Shown: piece by piece, positions 8,314-16,361 of the stretch
Position numbering within the stretch: the first letter of the stretch is position 1
Layout of the letters: every line of letters begins with the position of its first letter
NCBI RefSeq assembly: GCF_028421645.1
Contig: NZ_CP116887.1
Location: 746,001-810,000 of the forward strand
Origin: Aneurinibacillus sp. Ricciae_BoGa-3
GTDB taxonomy: Bacteria; Bacillota; Bacilli; Aneurinibacillales; Aneurinibacillaceae
DNA: 64,000 nucleotides
Direction: 5' to 3'
Notes under the pieces: model-generated
Seen by the model: only the letters and a program-made list of their open reading frames with translations
Told to the model about the DNA's origin: nothing
The model's database searches: none
Program-made: the position numbers and the translations under genes

Positions 8314-10667
8314 AAAATTTTTCTCGACACCATGAATGGTTTTCCTTGATTGAGATTTCAGGACCTTTCTTGTCTGTTCCTGTTCTAGATAAAGTTTTTC
8401 CACAAGGTTTGGATATTGTTGAAACCAATACACGTAAACATTTACGTTCAGCCTATGAAGAATGGTGGGAATCTGTAGAAAACGATGACCCGGAACTATC
8501 TGAGTTACATTTGGAATGGGTAAACCTTGTTTTAACAAAGGTTCTTGAATATGATGATGAAGTTTTGTTTTTTAATCAAGAGATAAAAGACCCTTATTAC
8601 TTACTACAACCTGATGGTAATAACAGGTTCTATCCCGATTATTTAGTAAGGGGTGATGAAAATGAAAAACCACTTTTATTTATTTCAATTCAAGAACCAA
8701 AAAAGGATTTATTTAATTTAGGAAATAATGAGGGTTGGTATATCTCAATAATGGAACGAATGACAATGTTGTGTAAAAGTCATGGAGTACCTCTTGGATT
8801 AGTAACAAATGGAGAACAGTGGATGTTTGTCCATACACCAACTGAAGATATCTCAGGACATGTTTCATGGTATTCCCGTTTATGGTTTCAAGAACCAGCT
8901 ACACTTAAAGCATTTCAATCATTGTTAAGTGTTCGAAGATTTTTTGGACCTGATGATGAGAAAATAGATGCTTTACTATTAGAATCATTAGAATCTCAAG
9001 AAGATGTCACGGAAACTTTGGGAGAACAGGTTCGTAGGGCGGTAGAGGTGCTTGTACAGGCACTAGATAAGGCTGATGAAGATAGGAATCGTGAGTTGTT
9101 AAAAAACGTTACACCTGAAGAGTTGTACGAGGCTGGTTTGGCTGTAATGATGCGATTAGTATTTATTCTTTGTGCCGAAGAGCGTGGCTTGTTATTACTA
9201 GGAGACCCAGTATATGATCAATTTTATGCTTTATCCAGTTTGAAAAGTCAATTATCTGAGGATTCGGATAGGTTTGGTCCCGAAGTTTTGGAAAGACGTC
9301 ACGATGCGTGGACAAGATTACTTACACTATTTCGTGTAGTTTATGCAGGGGTAGAACATGAATCACTTCGTCTTGCTCCACTAGGTGGCACATTGTTTGA
9401 CCCAGATCGATATCCGTTCCTAGAAGGTAGACAAAAAGGTAGTGACTGGACAAAAGATTTAGCAACTCCTATACCTATTGACAACAGGACTGTACTACTA
9501 TTATTAAATTCCCTTCAAGTTCTAGAACAACATGGTGGAGCAATTTTTCTATCTTATAAGGGCCTTGATGTTGAACAAATTGGGCATGTTTATGAAGGGC
9601 TTCTAGAATATACTGTTGTACGTGTTCCTGAGGTAACATTGGGTTTAATCGGATCCCAAAAAGCTCAAAATCCAAATGTTCCTTTATCTTTACTTGAAAA
9701 AGCAATTAATAAGAGTGATGGGATTCTGATTAATTTAATTAAAGAAAAAACTGAAAGATCCGATTCAGCCATACGTAATTCAATAAACAAAAGTTTAAAT
9801 GAAGATGAGTTATCAAGTTTAATTAAAGCATGCGGGGGAGATTTAGATTTAGCTGAACGTATTCGTCCATTTATGAAGTTACTAAGAACTGATGCGTGGG
9901 GTTCTCATATTGTTTATCGGGAAAATTCGTTTATTGTAACCTTAGGTATTGAGCGTAGAGAAACGGGTACTCACTATACCCCTAAATCGTTAACAGAATC
10001 TATTATATCCACCACATTAGAGCCACTCGTTTATAATGGACCATCTGAAGGAATGAAACGTGAGGAATGGAGAATTAAATCATCTTCAGAAATACTAAAT
10101 CTTAAGATTTGTGATATAGCTATGGGGTCTGGTGCTTTTCTTGTCCAAGCTTGTCGATGGCTTGCTCAACGTTTAATTGAAGCATGGGCATTAGAAGAGG
10201 AAGAGGGTAAAGTTGTATCAATTCACGGAAACATAACTAGAGCTATTGAAAAAGAATTAATGCCGACACAAACGGATGAACGTCTTCTAATTGCAAGAAG
10301 AATTGTGGCAGAAAAATGTTTGTATGGTGTAGATTTAAACCCAATGGCTGTGGAACTTACTAAACTATCAATATGGTTAATTACATTATCAAAAGGCCGT
10401 CCATTCGGATTTTTGGACCATAATTTTCGATATGGAGATAGTCTTTTAGGTATTTACGACATTGATCAACTAAAAAAATTAAGTTTGTTCCCAAGTAAGG
10501 ATGAGCAGCAGTTAAGAATTTTTGGAAATCAAATAGAAGAAACAGTTAACAAAGTTATAAAACTTCGTAAGAGTATTCGTGGAATAAATATTATTGATAT
10601 AAACGATGTTAAGGCAATGGTTAAACTTGATCAAGAAGCTAGAAAAAAATGCAAGATATTGAATTAA
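8310..10667 (+). CDS. drmMI: DISARM adenine-specific methyltransferase, N-terminal part (ORF 1 of 2)
   Basis: This is the first 785 codons of an Eco57I/PglX-like N6-adenine methyltransferase. It carries an N-terminal region resembling the nuclease-like domain of such fused enzymes, a central helical part, and SAM-binding motif I (DIAMGSGAFLVQA, about 601-613) with KCLYGVDLNPMAVEL downstream. It stops before the catalytic NPPF motif, which lies in the next ORF in the -1 frame. The frame break coincides with an A7 tract (10643-10649), where the in-frame codons read A AAA AAA, a classical -1 slippery heptamer. Without the second half this product cannot methylate. One more A in the tract, or a -1 slip, gives a protein of about 1350 residues, the normal size for DrmMI. 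Its ATGA start overlaps the end of drmD. Confidence 0.88.
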   Translation: MKNFSRHHEWFSLIEISGPFLSVPVLDKVFPQGLDIVETNTRKHLRSAYEEWWESVENDDPELSELHLEWVNLVLTKVLEYDDEVLFFNQEIKDPYYLLQPDGNNRFYPDYLVRGDENEKPLLFISIQEPKKDLFNLGNNEGWYISIMERMTMLCKSHGVPLGLVTNGEQWMFVHTPTEDISGHVSWYSRLWFQEPATLKAFQSLLSVRRFFGPDDEKIDALLLESLESQEDVTETLGEQVRRAVEVLVQALDKADEDRNRELLKNVTPEELYEAGLAVMMRLVFILCAEERGLLLLGDPVYDQFYALSSLKSQLSEDSDRFGPEVLERRHDAWTRLLTLFRVVYAGVEHESLRLAPLGGTLFDPDRYPFLEGRQKGSDWTKDLATPIPIDNRTVLLLLNSLQVLEQHGGAIFLSYKGLDVEQIGHVYEGLLEYTVVRVPEVTLGLIGSQKAQNPNVPLSLLEKAINKSDGILINLIKEKTERSDSAIRNSINKSLNEDELSSLIKACGGDLDLAERIRPFMKLLRTDAWGSHIVYRENSFIVTLGIERRETGTHYTPKSLTESIISTTLEPLVYNGPSEGMKREEWRIKSSSEILNLKICDIAMGSGAFLVQACRWLAQRLIEAWALEEEEGKVVSIHGNITRAIEKELMPTQTDERLLIARRIVAEKCLYGVDLNPMAVELTKLSIWLITLSKGRPFGFLDHNFRYGDSLLGIYDIDQLKKLSLFPSKDEQQLRIFGNQIEETVNKVIKLRKSIRGINIIDINDVKAMVKLDQEARKKCKILN
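10643..10649 (+). other. A7 slippery tract at the frame junction of drmMI
   Basis: Seven A residues follow AG and precede TGC. In the frame of the upstream ORF the codons are AGA AAA AAA, so P- and A-site lysyl-tRNAs can both re-pair after a -1 shift. The shifted frame continues without a stop to 12355. It could be a programmed frameshift, a transcript-slippage site, a phase-variable tract, a fresh mutation or a homopolymer error in the assembly. Confidence 0.75.
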
Positions 10668-12355
10668 TTGCAGATGCAATGATGGGGGAAGCTTTAAGAT
10701 TTGGTGATAATAGTCGATACTTAAACGGAGCGTTAGATACTTTATCCTCTGAAGCGTGGGAGTTAATAAAAGGGAACATAATAATTAGAGAAAACCTGAA
10801 AAAAAGAACACTTGATTCATTATTACAGGCATCAAAAAATAACAAGTTATTACGTAAACCTTTCCACTGGCCATTGGAATTCCCAGAAGTATTTACAACT
10901 GATGGTGGTGGATTTGATGCAATCGTAGGTAATCCTCCATTTATGGGTGGACGAAGAATGAGGGGCTCACTTGGAGATGGTTATGTTAAATGGTTATCTA
11001 CATCTTGGCCTCATGCTAGTTTGAATGCGGATCTAGTTTCTTTTTTCTATCTAAGAGCTACCGCATTACTTAAAGTTTCAGGTGAATTTGGGTTGTTGGC
11101 TACCAAAACTATAGGTGAAGGTGATACAGCAAGAACAGGTCTTTCATATATTGTTGTAAACGATAAAATTAGGATTCGGCATGCATGGTCGTCATTTACA
11201 TGGCCAGGAAAAGCGTCTGTGACAGCTGCACTAGTGGTAGGACACAAAGGAGATTGGAAAGGATTAAAAGTTCTTGATGGTAATATTGTAAAATCTATTT
11301 CACCTGCATTGGATGACCAAGAGGGATGGGGAGAAGCTAAAAGTCTCAGTGCTAATAAAGATAAGAGTTATCAGGGGTCAGTTTTAAGGGGGAAAGGCTT
11401 TATACTCTCAAATGATGAAGTCAATTATTATCTTAAGATTAGATCAGAAAATAAGGAAGTGATTTTTCCGTTTTTAAGTGGAGAAGATATCAACTCTCAT
11501 CCAAAGCAAAAAGCTAGTAGATGGACAATTAACTTCAAAGATTTAGATTTGGAAGAATGTAATAAAAAATGGCCTGAATTACTTGAACGTTTAAGAAAAC
11601 TTGTAAAGCCCGAAAGAGATAAAGGTAGAAATGAAGAAGACAGAAAAAATTGGTGGCAACATTGGAGAAAACGAGATAAACTTTATAATCAAATAAAAGA
11701 GAAAGATCAGGTTTTCGCGATTTCTCGAGTTACTAAGTATGTAATGATAACGAGTGTAAATACAAATCAGGTATTTAGTGATGCTGTGGTTGTACTTGAT
11801 TTACCATCTTGGGCTAGTTTTTCAGCATTACAATGTTCATTCCATGAGCTTTGGGTCCGACGGGAAAGTTCATCTATGAAAAGGGATATAAGATACACAC
11901 CTTCTGACAGTTTTGATACCTTTCCTTTTCTGCATTTAATTTACGAAAGTTTAGAATCTATTGGTAAAAAATATCATAAATTAAGACAACAAATAATGTT
12001 GAGTAGAAATGAGGGCTTAACCCAAACATACAACCGTTTTCATAATCCTGGGGAACAATCAGATGATATAAAAAAATTACGCAAATTACATGTTGATTTG
12101 GATAAGGCTGTTGCAAAGGCATATGGTTGGGAAGACCTAAAGTTAAATCATAATTTCTATGAGACAAAGTATGGTATTCGCTATACTATTTCAGAAGATA
12201 CAGCGAATAAAGTAATACAACTACTTTTGAAACTGAATCATGAACTTTGTAAGGAAGAAAGTAAGTTTGCTAGTAAGATAAAAACAAAATCTAAAAAAAG
12301 AAAGCCACTTCCAAATTCAAAAAAAGGTGAAATTCAACTCAATTTGTTTGAATAA
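10649..12355 (+). CDS. drmMI: DISARM adenine-specific methyltransferase, C-terminal part (ORF 2 of 2)
   Basis: This ORF continues drmMI in the -1 frame. It contains the catalytic motif IV as GNPPFMGGRRM (about residue 93 of this frame) and the target-recognition domain typical of Eco57I-type enzymes (about 220-500). It ends in a lysine-rich tail. It has its own ATG at 10649 directly after the A7 tract, but no good ribosome site, so independent translation would be weak and would yield a protein without the SAM-binding motif. The two halves could in principle work as a split enzyme, but an undivided protein is the family norm. Mentioned together with the N-terminal half, it gives a full DrmMI that methylates adenine for self-recognition. 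Confidence 0.88.
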   Translation: MQDIELIADAMMGEALRFGDNSRYLNGALDTLSSEAWELIKGNIIIRENLKKRTLDSLLQASKNNKLLRKPFHWPLEFPEVFTTDGGGFDAIVGNPPFMGGRRMRGSLGDGYVKWLSTSWPHASLNADLVSFFYLRATALLKVSGEFGLLATKTIGEGDTARTGLSYIVVNDKIRIRHAWSSFTWPGKASVTAALVVGHKGDWKGLKVLDGNIVKSISPALDDQEGWGEAKSLSANKDKSYQGSVLRGKGFILSNDEVNYYLKIRSENKEVIFPFLSGEDINSHPKQKASRWTINFKDLDLEECNKKWPELLERLRKLVKPERDKGRNEEDRKNWWQHWRKRDKLYNQIKEKDQVFAISRVTKYVMITSVNTNQVFSDAVVVLDLPSWASFSALQCSFHELWVRRESSSMKRDIRYTPSDSFDTFPFLHLIYESLESIGKKYHKLRQQIMLSRNEGLTQTYNRFHNPGEQSDDIKKLRKLHVDLDKAVAKAYGWEDLKLNHNFYETKYGIRYTISEDTANKVIQLLLKLNHELCKEESKFASKIKTKSKKRKPLPNSKKGEIQLNLFE

Positions 12356-12364
12356 AAAATTAAG

Positions 12365-12395
12365 TTGACTACAAATTTGATGTGAAACCTATAAT
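12365..12395 (+). promoter_or_regulatory. Candidate internal promoter before drmA
   Basis: TTGACT (12365-12370) and TATAAT (12390-12395) flank a 19-base spacer, in the only sizeable gap (86 bases) of the DISARM locus. A G6 ribosome site precedes the GTG at 12442. drmABC may therefore be expressed separately from the methyltransferase genes. The long spacer lowers confidence. Confidence 0.4.
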
Positions 12396-12441
12396 TTATA
12401 CATGGTTATAAAAATTTATAAAATAATGGGGGGATAAAAAA

Positions 12442-14496
12442 GTGAGTGAAGAGAATGGAAAAAAACTAAATATCGAATCTGAAAGTAAAAAAACTGTAAT
12501 GACTCAAAATGCTTGGATTGTCAAATTTAACAGTACACAGTGTATTAATAATTTTACTTTGACACTGGGAATTGAAGGCTCGGAGTGTCAAGGAATACAC
12601 AAAGGCGATTCAATTGTAATATATAGAGAGAGTAATGAAGTTCCTGTCATCGTCGCTTTTGCCAGATTGTATCAAAAGCGATCAACTTTTGTTCAAACAA
12701 CTTTTTATTTTGACAGTTATATTCCCATAGATGCCAAAAGCAGATTGGAAATAAATTATATAACTGGTAATGATAATGTATCTATTAAACGTCTTGACTG
12801 GACTGAATTTGAAAGTATTTTCAGAGATGCTACAGGAGCAGACTTTTCTACTTTTCCAACGATATCTGGAGAATCTATACAGGAACAAGCTTATATTCGA
12901 AACCTATTGGAAAATGCGGTTAGAGATGATTTACTTGGCCCAGCAAATGGTCCATATGAAGAGATTATAGGAATGAGTGTTAGGGATCGATATTTGGTTG
13001 GTAGACTTGCCCCAAAAGAAACATTCCAGGAGGAGTATGATGATCCTGGAGTTGCAAAATCTTCTATTAATCCTTCTGGCCCAAGTGGAAGGATTGATGA
13101 TGAAGAGTCAAATGGGAATCGTGATGTTTCATCAAATAAATCACTTGTTCCATCTTCAGTTGGATTAACCTTTTGTGTAGAAGGTTCAGTTAAAGAGTTA
13201 GATATTAGTGTTAGTTGGGGAAGGTACATACGAGAGAAAAGTGAAAAAGAGGATAACAATGGCAAGCCTTTTAGAGCATGGAAGAGAATCCCCTCAGGTG
13301 GTATAGAGAGTCTGCAGTTAAAAGAAGGAATAATTAAACCATTAATTGTTGATGAAGATTGCCCTGAAGTTTTGATTCAAGGCACAGTTTACCCTCCTTT
13401 AGAGAACGGGGATAGATTGGTAACGCTTTTCCTTGTCAATACACAAGAAAAACCGGAACATAATCAAGATAAAGCTTGGATTTTCCAACCGGAAATAATA
13501 ATTACAGACCCTAAGGGGAAAGCAGTTTTTAGGAAAAGGCCAGTTTTAAAAGATGATGATATTGATGATGAAAGAGAAACGCTTGAAATGATTTACCGTA
13601 AACAAGTTGAATTTGCAGTTGGTCATGGTATTTCAGTTCATTCAAAGGTTGCAAGTGATGATAAAAATCACGCAATAGAAATACGAACTTCTGTTATTCC
13701 AAGTTATGAAATTCCGGTAACTGAAACACCTGGGTTAAATCCAGAAGACCGTGTTGCTATGCGGAAAATGGTTAATGAAGGCTATTTAGATATGGAAAAT
13801 TTAGCAACATTGGAACAAACACATCTTACTGATGTTTTATCTATTTTAACAGATGATTATCAAAATTGGATTGAAGAACAAAAGAGTAGAATAGGAAAAG
13901 AGTTAAAAGGATTTGATGATGTTGCATGGGCAGCAATGAGTAAATGTGAGGAAATTCTGAAAAGACTCCGTGAAGGTATTATAGTACTCTCTAGGGATAA
14001 AGATGCATTGGAAGCATTTCGTTTTGCAAATAAAGTGATGGCTTCACAACGTATTCGGAGTATCTATTCACTTAAAAGAAGACGAGGAGATAAGGTCAAC
14101 CTTGAAGCCGTGAATATCCCCAAGAACAGATCTTGGCGACCATTTCAGTTAGCCTTTTTACTGTTATCAATCCCTGCACTTTCGAACCCTACACATAAGG
14201 ATCGTACTGAATCAGTTGAGGCATTTGCTGATTTATTATGGTTTCCGACGGGTGGGGGAAAAACAGAAGCTTATTTAGGCGTAGCAGCATTTACCATGGC
14301 TATTCGTAGAAAACAGGGTAACCTAGGTGGGCTAGATGCCAGTCGTGGATTATCGGTAATAATGCGCTATACATTAAGACTCTTGACTTTACAACAGTTT
14401 CAAAGAGCAACAACGCTTATATGTGCGATGGAAGTATTGAGGAAAAAAATCCTGAAATATGGGGGGGAGAACCGTTTACTATTGGTTTATGGGTAG
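12442..14496 (+). CDS. drmA: DISARM helicase DrmA, N-terminal part (ORF 1 of 2)
   Basis: This is the first 684 codons of DrmA. Residues from about 20 to 130 (NAWIVKF ... HKGDSIVIYRE ... VIVAFARLY) look like a PUA/EVE-type beta barrel. The helicase part follows, with Walker A FPTGGGKTEAYLG (about 600-612) and the conserved TLRLLTLQQFQRATTLICAMEVLR segment. The frame then leaves the family sequence after an A7 tract (14443-14449) and stops at 14496. In the -1 frame the expected continuation (NPEIWGGEPFTIGLWVG) follows at once. This half contains motif I only and cannot be a working helicase by itself. DrmA forms the DNA-loading core complex with DrmB. The start is GTG 12442, with GGGGGG about 9 bases upstream. 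Confidence 0.88.
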   Translation: MSEENGKKLNIESESKKTVMTQNAWIVKFNSTQCINNFTLTLGIEGSECQGIHKGDSIVIYRESNEVPVIVAFARLYQKRSTFVQTTFYFDSYIPIDAKSRLEINYITGNDNVSIKRLDWTEFESIFRDATGADFSTFPTISGESIQEQAYIRNLLENAVRDDLLGPANGPYEEIIGMSVRDRYLVGRLAPKETFQEEYDDPGVAKSSINPSGPSGRIDDEESNGNRDVSSNKSLVPSSVGLTFCVEGSVKELDISVSWGRYIREKSEKEDNNGKPFRAWKRIPSGGIESLQLKEGIIKPLIVDEDCPEVLIQGTVYPPLENGDRLVTLFLVNTQEKPEHNQDKAWIFQPEIIITDPKGKAVFRKRPVLKDDDIDDERETLEMIYRKQVEFAVGHGISVHSKVASDDKNHAIEIRTSVIPSYEIPVTETPGLNPEDRVAMRKMVNEGYLDMENLATLEQTHLTDVLSILTDDYQNWIEEQKSRIGKELKGFDDVAWAAMSKCEEILKRLREGIIVLSRDKDALEAFRFANKVMASQRIRSIYSLKRRRGDKVNLEAVNIPKNRSWRPFQLAFLLLSIPALSNPTHKDRTESVEAFADLLWFPTGGGKTEAYLGVAAFTMAIRRKQGNLGGLDASRGLSVIMRYTLRLLTLQQFQRATTLICAMEVLRKKILKYGGENRLLLVYG

Positions 14497-16361
14497 GTAT
14501 GAAGGTTACACCTAATACAACCGAACAGAGCCATGAGGCAATTGAAAAAGAAAGGGAAGGAAAACATAGTAATGGGTCAACTCCAGCACAACTGACAAGT
14601 TGTCCATGGTGCGGCAGTGAAATTTCACCGGGGCGCGATATTCGTGTAGACAAAGAAGTCGGAAGGACACTTATTTTTTGTGGTGATAAATATGGTAGGT
14701 GTGATTTCAGTCATGCAAAATCAAAAGAAAATGGATTACCGGTCCTTGTAGTTGATGAAGAAATTTATAAAAATCCACCTACAATGTTAATTGGTACTGT
14801 TGATAAATTTGCGATGATGGCATGGCGAGGTGAAATCAGAAACCTTTTTGGATATGTAAATCAAGAATGCCCACGTCATGGATTTGTTTTGCCAGATTCA
14901 GATGATTGTACAGGGAATCACCAAAAAAAAGGTAAGCTTGAAGCAACAAGAGTGAAACAGGTTTCTCAATTGCGCCCACCAGATTTAATAATACAGGATG
15001 AGTTCCATTTAATTAGTGGTCCATTAGGTACTATGGTAGGTCTTTATGAAACTGCAATAGATTCTCTTTCTACTTGGGATTATAAAGGGAAGAAGATAAG
15101 ACCAAAGGTAGTTGCTTCAACTGCAACAGTAAAAAAAGCAGAAGAGCAAGTTGAAAGCGTGTTTTTACGTCAAGTATCCGTATTCCCACCACAAGGATTA
15201 GATGTCGAAGACAACTTTTTTTCTGTTCAAAGACCAATAAATAATAATCCAGGACGTAGATATATAGGCATTTGCTCACCAGGAAGCTCTCGTCCGGGAG
15301 TTTTAATTAGAGTATATGTTGCTATACTAACATCTGCACAAACTTTATTTAAGCACTTTGGTAAAGCCGCAGATCCATATATGACACTTGTTGGTTATTT
15401 TAACTCATTACGTGAGCTAGGAGGTATGCGAAGACTTGCTGAGGACGATGTCCAAACTCGATCTTATAGGGTACAAATGAGTGAAGTTGAGAGACCAGGC
15501 TTAAGTCAAAGATCAGTCAAAAATATCGATGAATTAACATCACGTGTTTCTAGTAAGGATATTCCCCAAAAACTTGATCAACTTGAAATTGCCTTTAAAA
15601 AAGAGTGGAAAAAGGGCGAGACTCAAGCCCTAGACATTGCTCTTGCAACAAATATGCTTTCGGTAGGGGTAGATGTAAACCGACTTGGATTAATGGTAGT
15701 AAATGGTCAACCAAAAGGCACAGCTGAATATATTCAGTCAACTAGCCGTGTAGGCAGATCATTCCCTGGAATAGTTTTTACAGTCCTGACATGGTCACGT
15801 CCTAGAGACCTTTCACATTATGAAACTTTTGAACATTATCATGCAACCTTTTATAAGCATGTTGAAGCACAGTCCGTTACTCCATTTGCTCCTAGGGCAT
15901 TAGATCGTGGACTTACGGGAACAATGGTAAGTTTAATTAGGCTATTAAATGATAAGTTGAATCCGAATATTGGCGCACAAAAATTGAATAGTTCTTCTCA
16001 ACATGAAGCTGTGAGCGTAAGAAAAATTATTTCTAACAGGGGGTGGAATATAAAAAATGATAGGTCAATTGCAGATCAGATTGAGGAAATGGTAAAGGAT
16101 AGAATTGATTTATGGCAAAAAGAATCAAATAGATCAGGTCGAAGATTGGGATATGAGTCTGAAAGGAAAAAAGGAGATATAGCACCATTATTAAAAAAAC
16201 CAGGAATTGTTTCATGGGATAAGTTCACAGTTCCTATGTCAATGCGTGAAGTAGAGCCTGGTGTACAGTTAATAATGGATGTAGATACTCTCCCAGAAGG
16301 GCCAAATTGGAAAAGACGTAATAAAGACAAAGAAAAAGATGATAGGAGGGAGAGAATATGA
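14421..16361 (+). CDS. drmA: DISARM helicase DrmA, C-terminal part (ORF 2 of 2)
   Basis: This ORF continues DrmA in the -1 frame. It has a four-cysteine element (CPWCG ... CGDKYGRC), motif II as QDEFHLISGPLG (about residue 192 of this frame), STATVKKAEEQ (motif III), and the C-terminal helicase lobe with LATNMLSVGVDVNRLG and TSRVGRS. The protein reads as full-length DrmA if joined to the preceding ORF at the A7 tract (total about 1300 residues). The real family sequence in this frame begins at about 14448, so the ATG at 14421 is incidental. It ends with ATGA, overlapping drmB. Confidence 0.88.
   Translation: MCDGSIEEKNPEIWGGEPFTIGLWVGMKVTPNTTEQSHEAIEKEREGKHSNGSTPAQLTSCPWCGSEISPGRDIRVDKEVGRTLIFCGDKYGRCDFSHAKSKENGLPVLVVDEEIYKNPPTMLIGTVDKFAMMAWRGEIRNLFGYVNQECPRHGFVLPDSDDCTGNHQKKGKLEATRVKQVSQLRPPDLIIQDEFHLISGPLGTMVGLYETAIDSLSTWDYKGKKIRPKVVASTATVKKAEEQVESVFLRQVSVFPPQGLDVEDNFFSVQRPINNNPGRRYIGICSPGSSRPGVLIRVYVAILTSAQTLFKHFGKAADPYMTLVGYFNSLRELGGMRRLAEDDVQTRSYRVQMSEVERPGLSQRSVKNIDELTSRVSSKDIPQKLDQLEIAFKKEWKKGETQALDIALATNMLSVGVDVNRLGLMVVNGQPKGTAEYIQSTSRVGRSFPGIVFTVLTWSRPRDLSHYETFEHYHATFYKHVEAQSVTPFAPRALDRGLTGTMVSLIRLLNDKLNPNIGAQKLNSSSQHEAVSVRKIISNRGWNIKNDRSIADQIEEMVKDRIDLWQKESNRSGRRLGYESERKKGDIAPLLKKPGIVSWDKFTVPMSMREVEPGVQLIMDVDTLPEGPNWKRRNKDKEKDDRRERI
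14443..14449 (+). other. A7 tract at the frame junction of drmA
   Basis: Upstream-frame codons here are AGG AAA AAA ATC. A -1 shift gives AAT CCT GAA and restores the family sequence. The local motif AAAAAAAT is identical to that at the drmMI break, and the correction needed has the same direction and size. The P-site re-pairing is imperfect (G AAA AAA), so a ribosomal slip is less favoured than in drmMI. Transcript slippage or tract-length change is possible. Confidence 0.75.

Noticed and set aside
10649..12355. Second drmMI frame as an independent methyltransferase gene
   Set aside because: It lacks SAM-binding motif I and a ribosome site, and joins the preceding frame exactly at an A7 tract, so it is treated as the second half of drmMI.
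8310..12355. PglX of a BREX system
   Set aside because: The methyltransferase resembles PglX, but there is no pglZ, brxC, brxA/B or Lon-like gene nearby, and drmD, drmA, drmB and drmC define DISARM.
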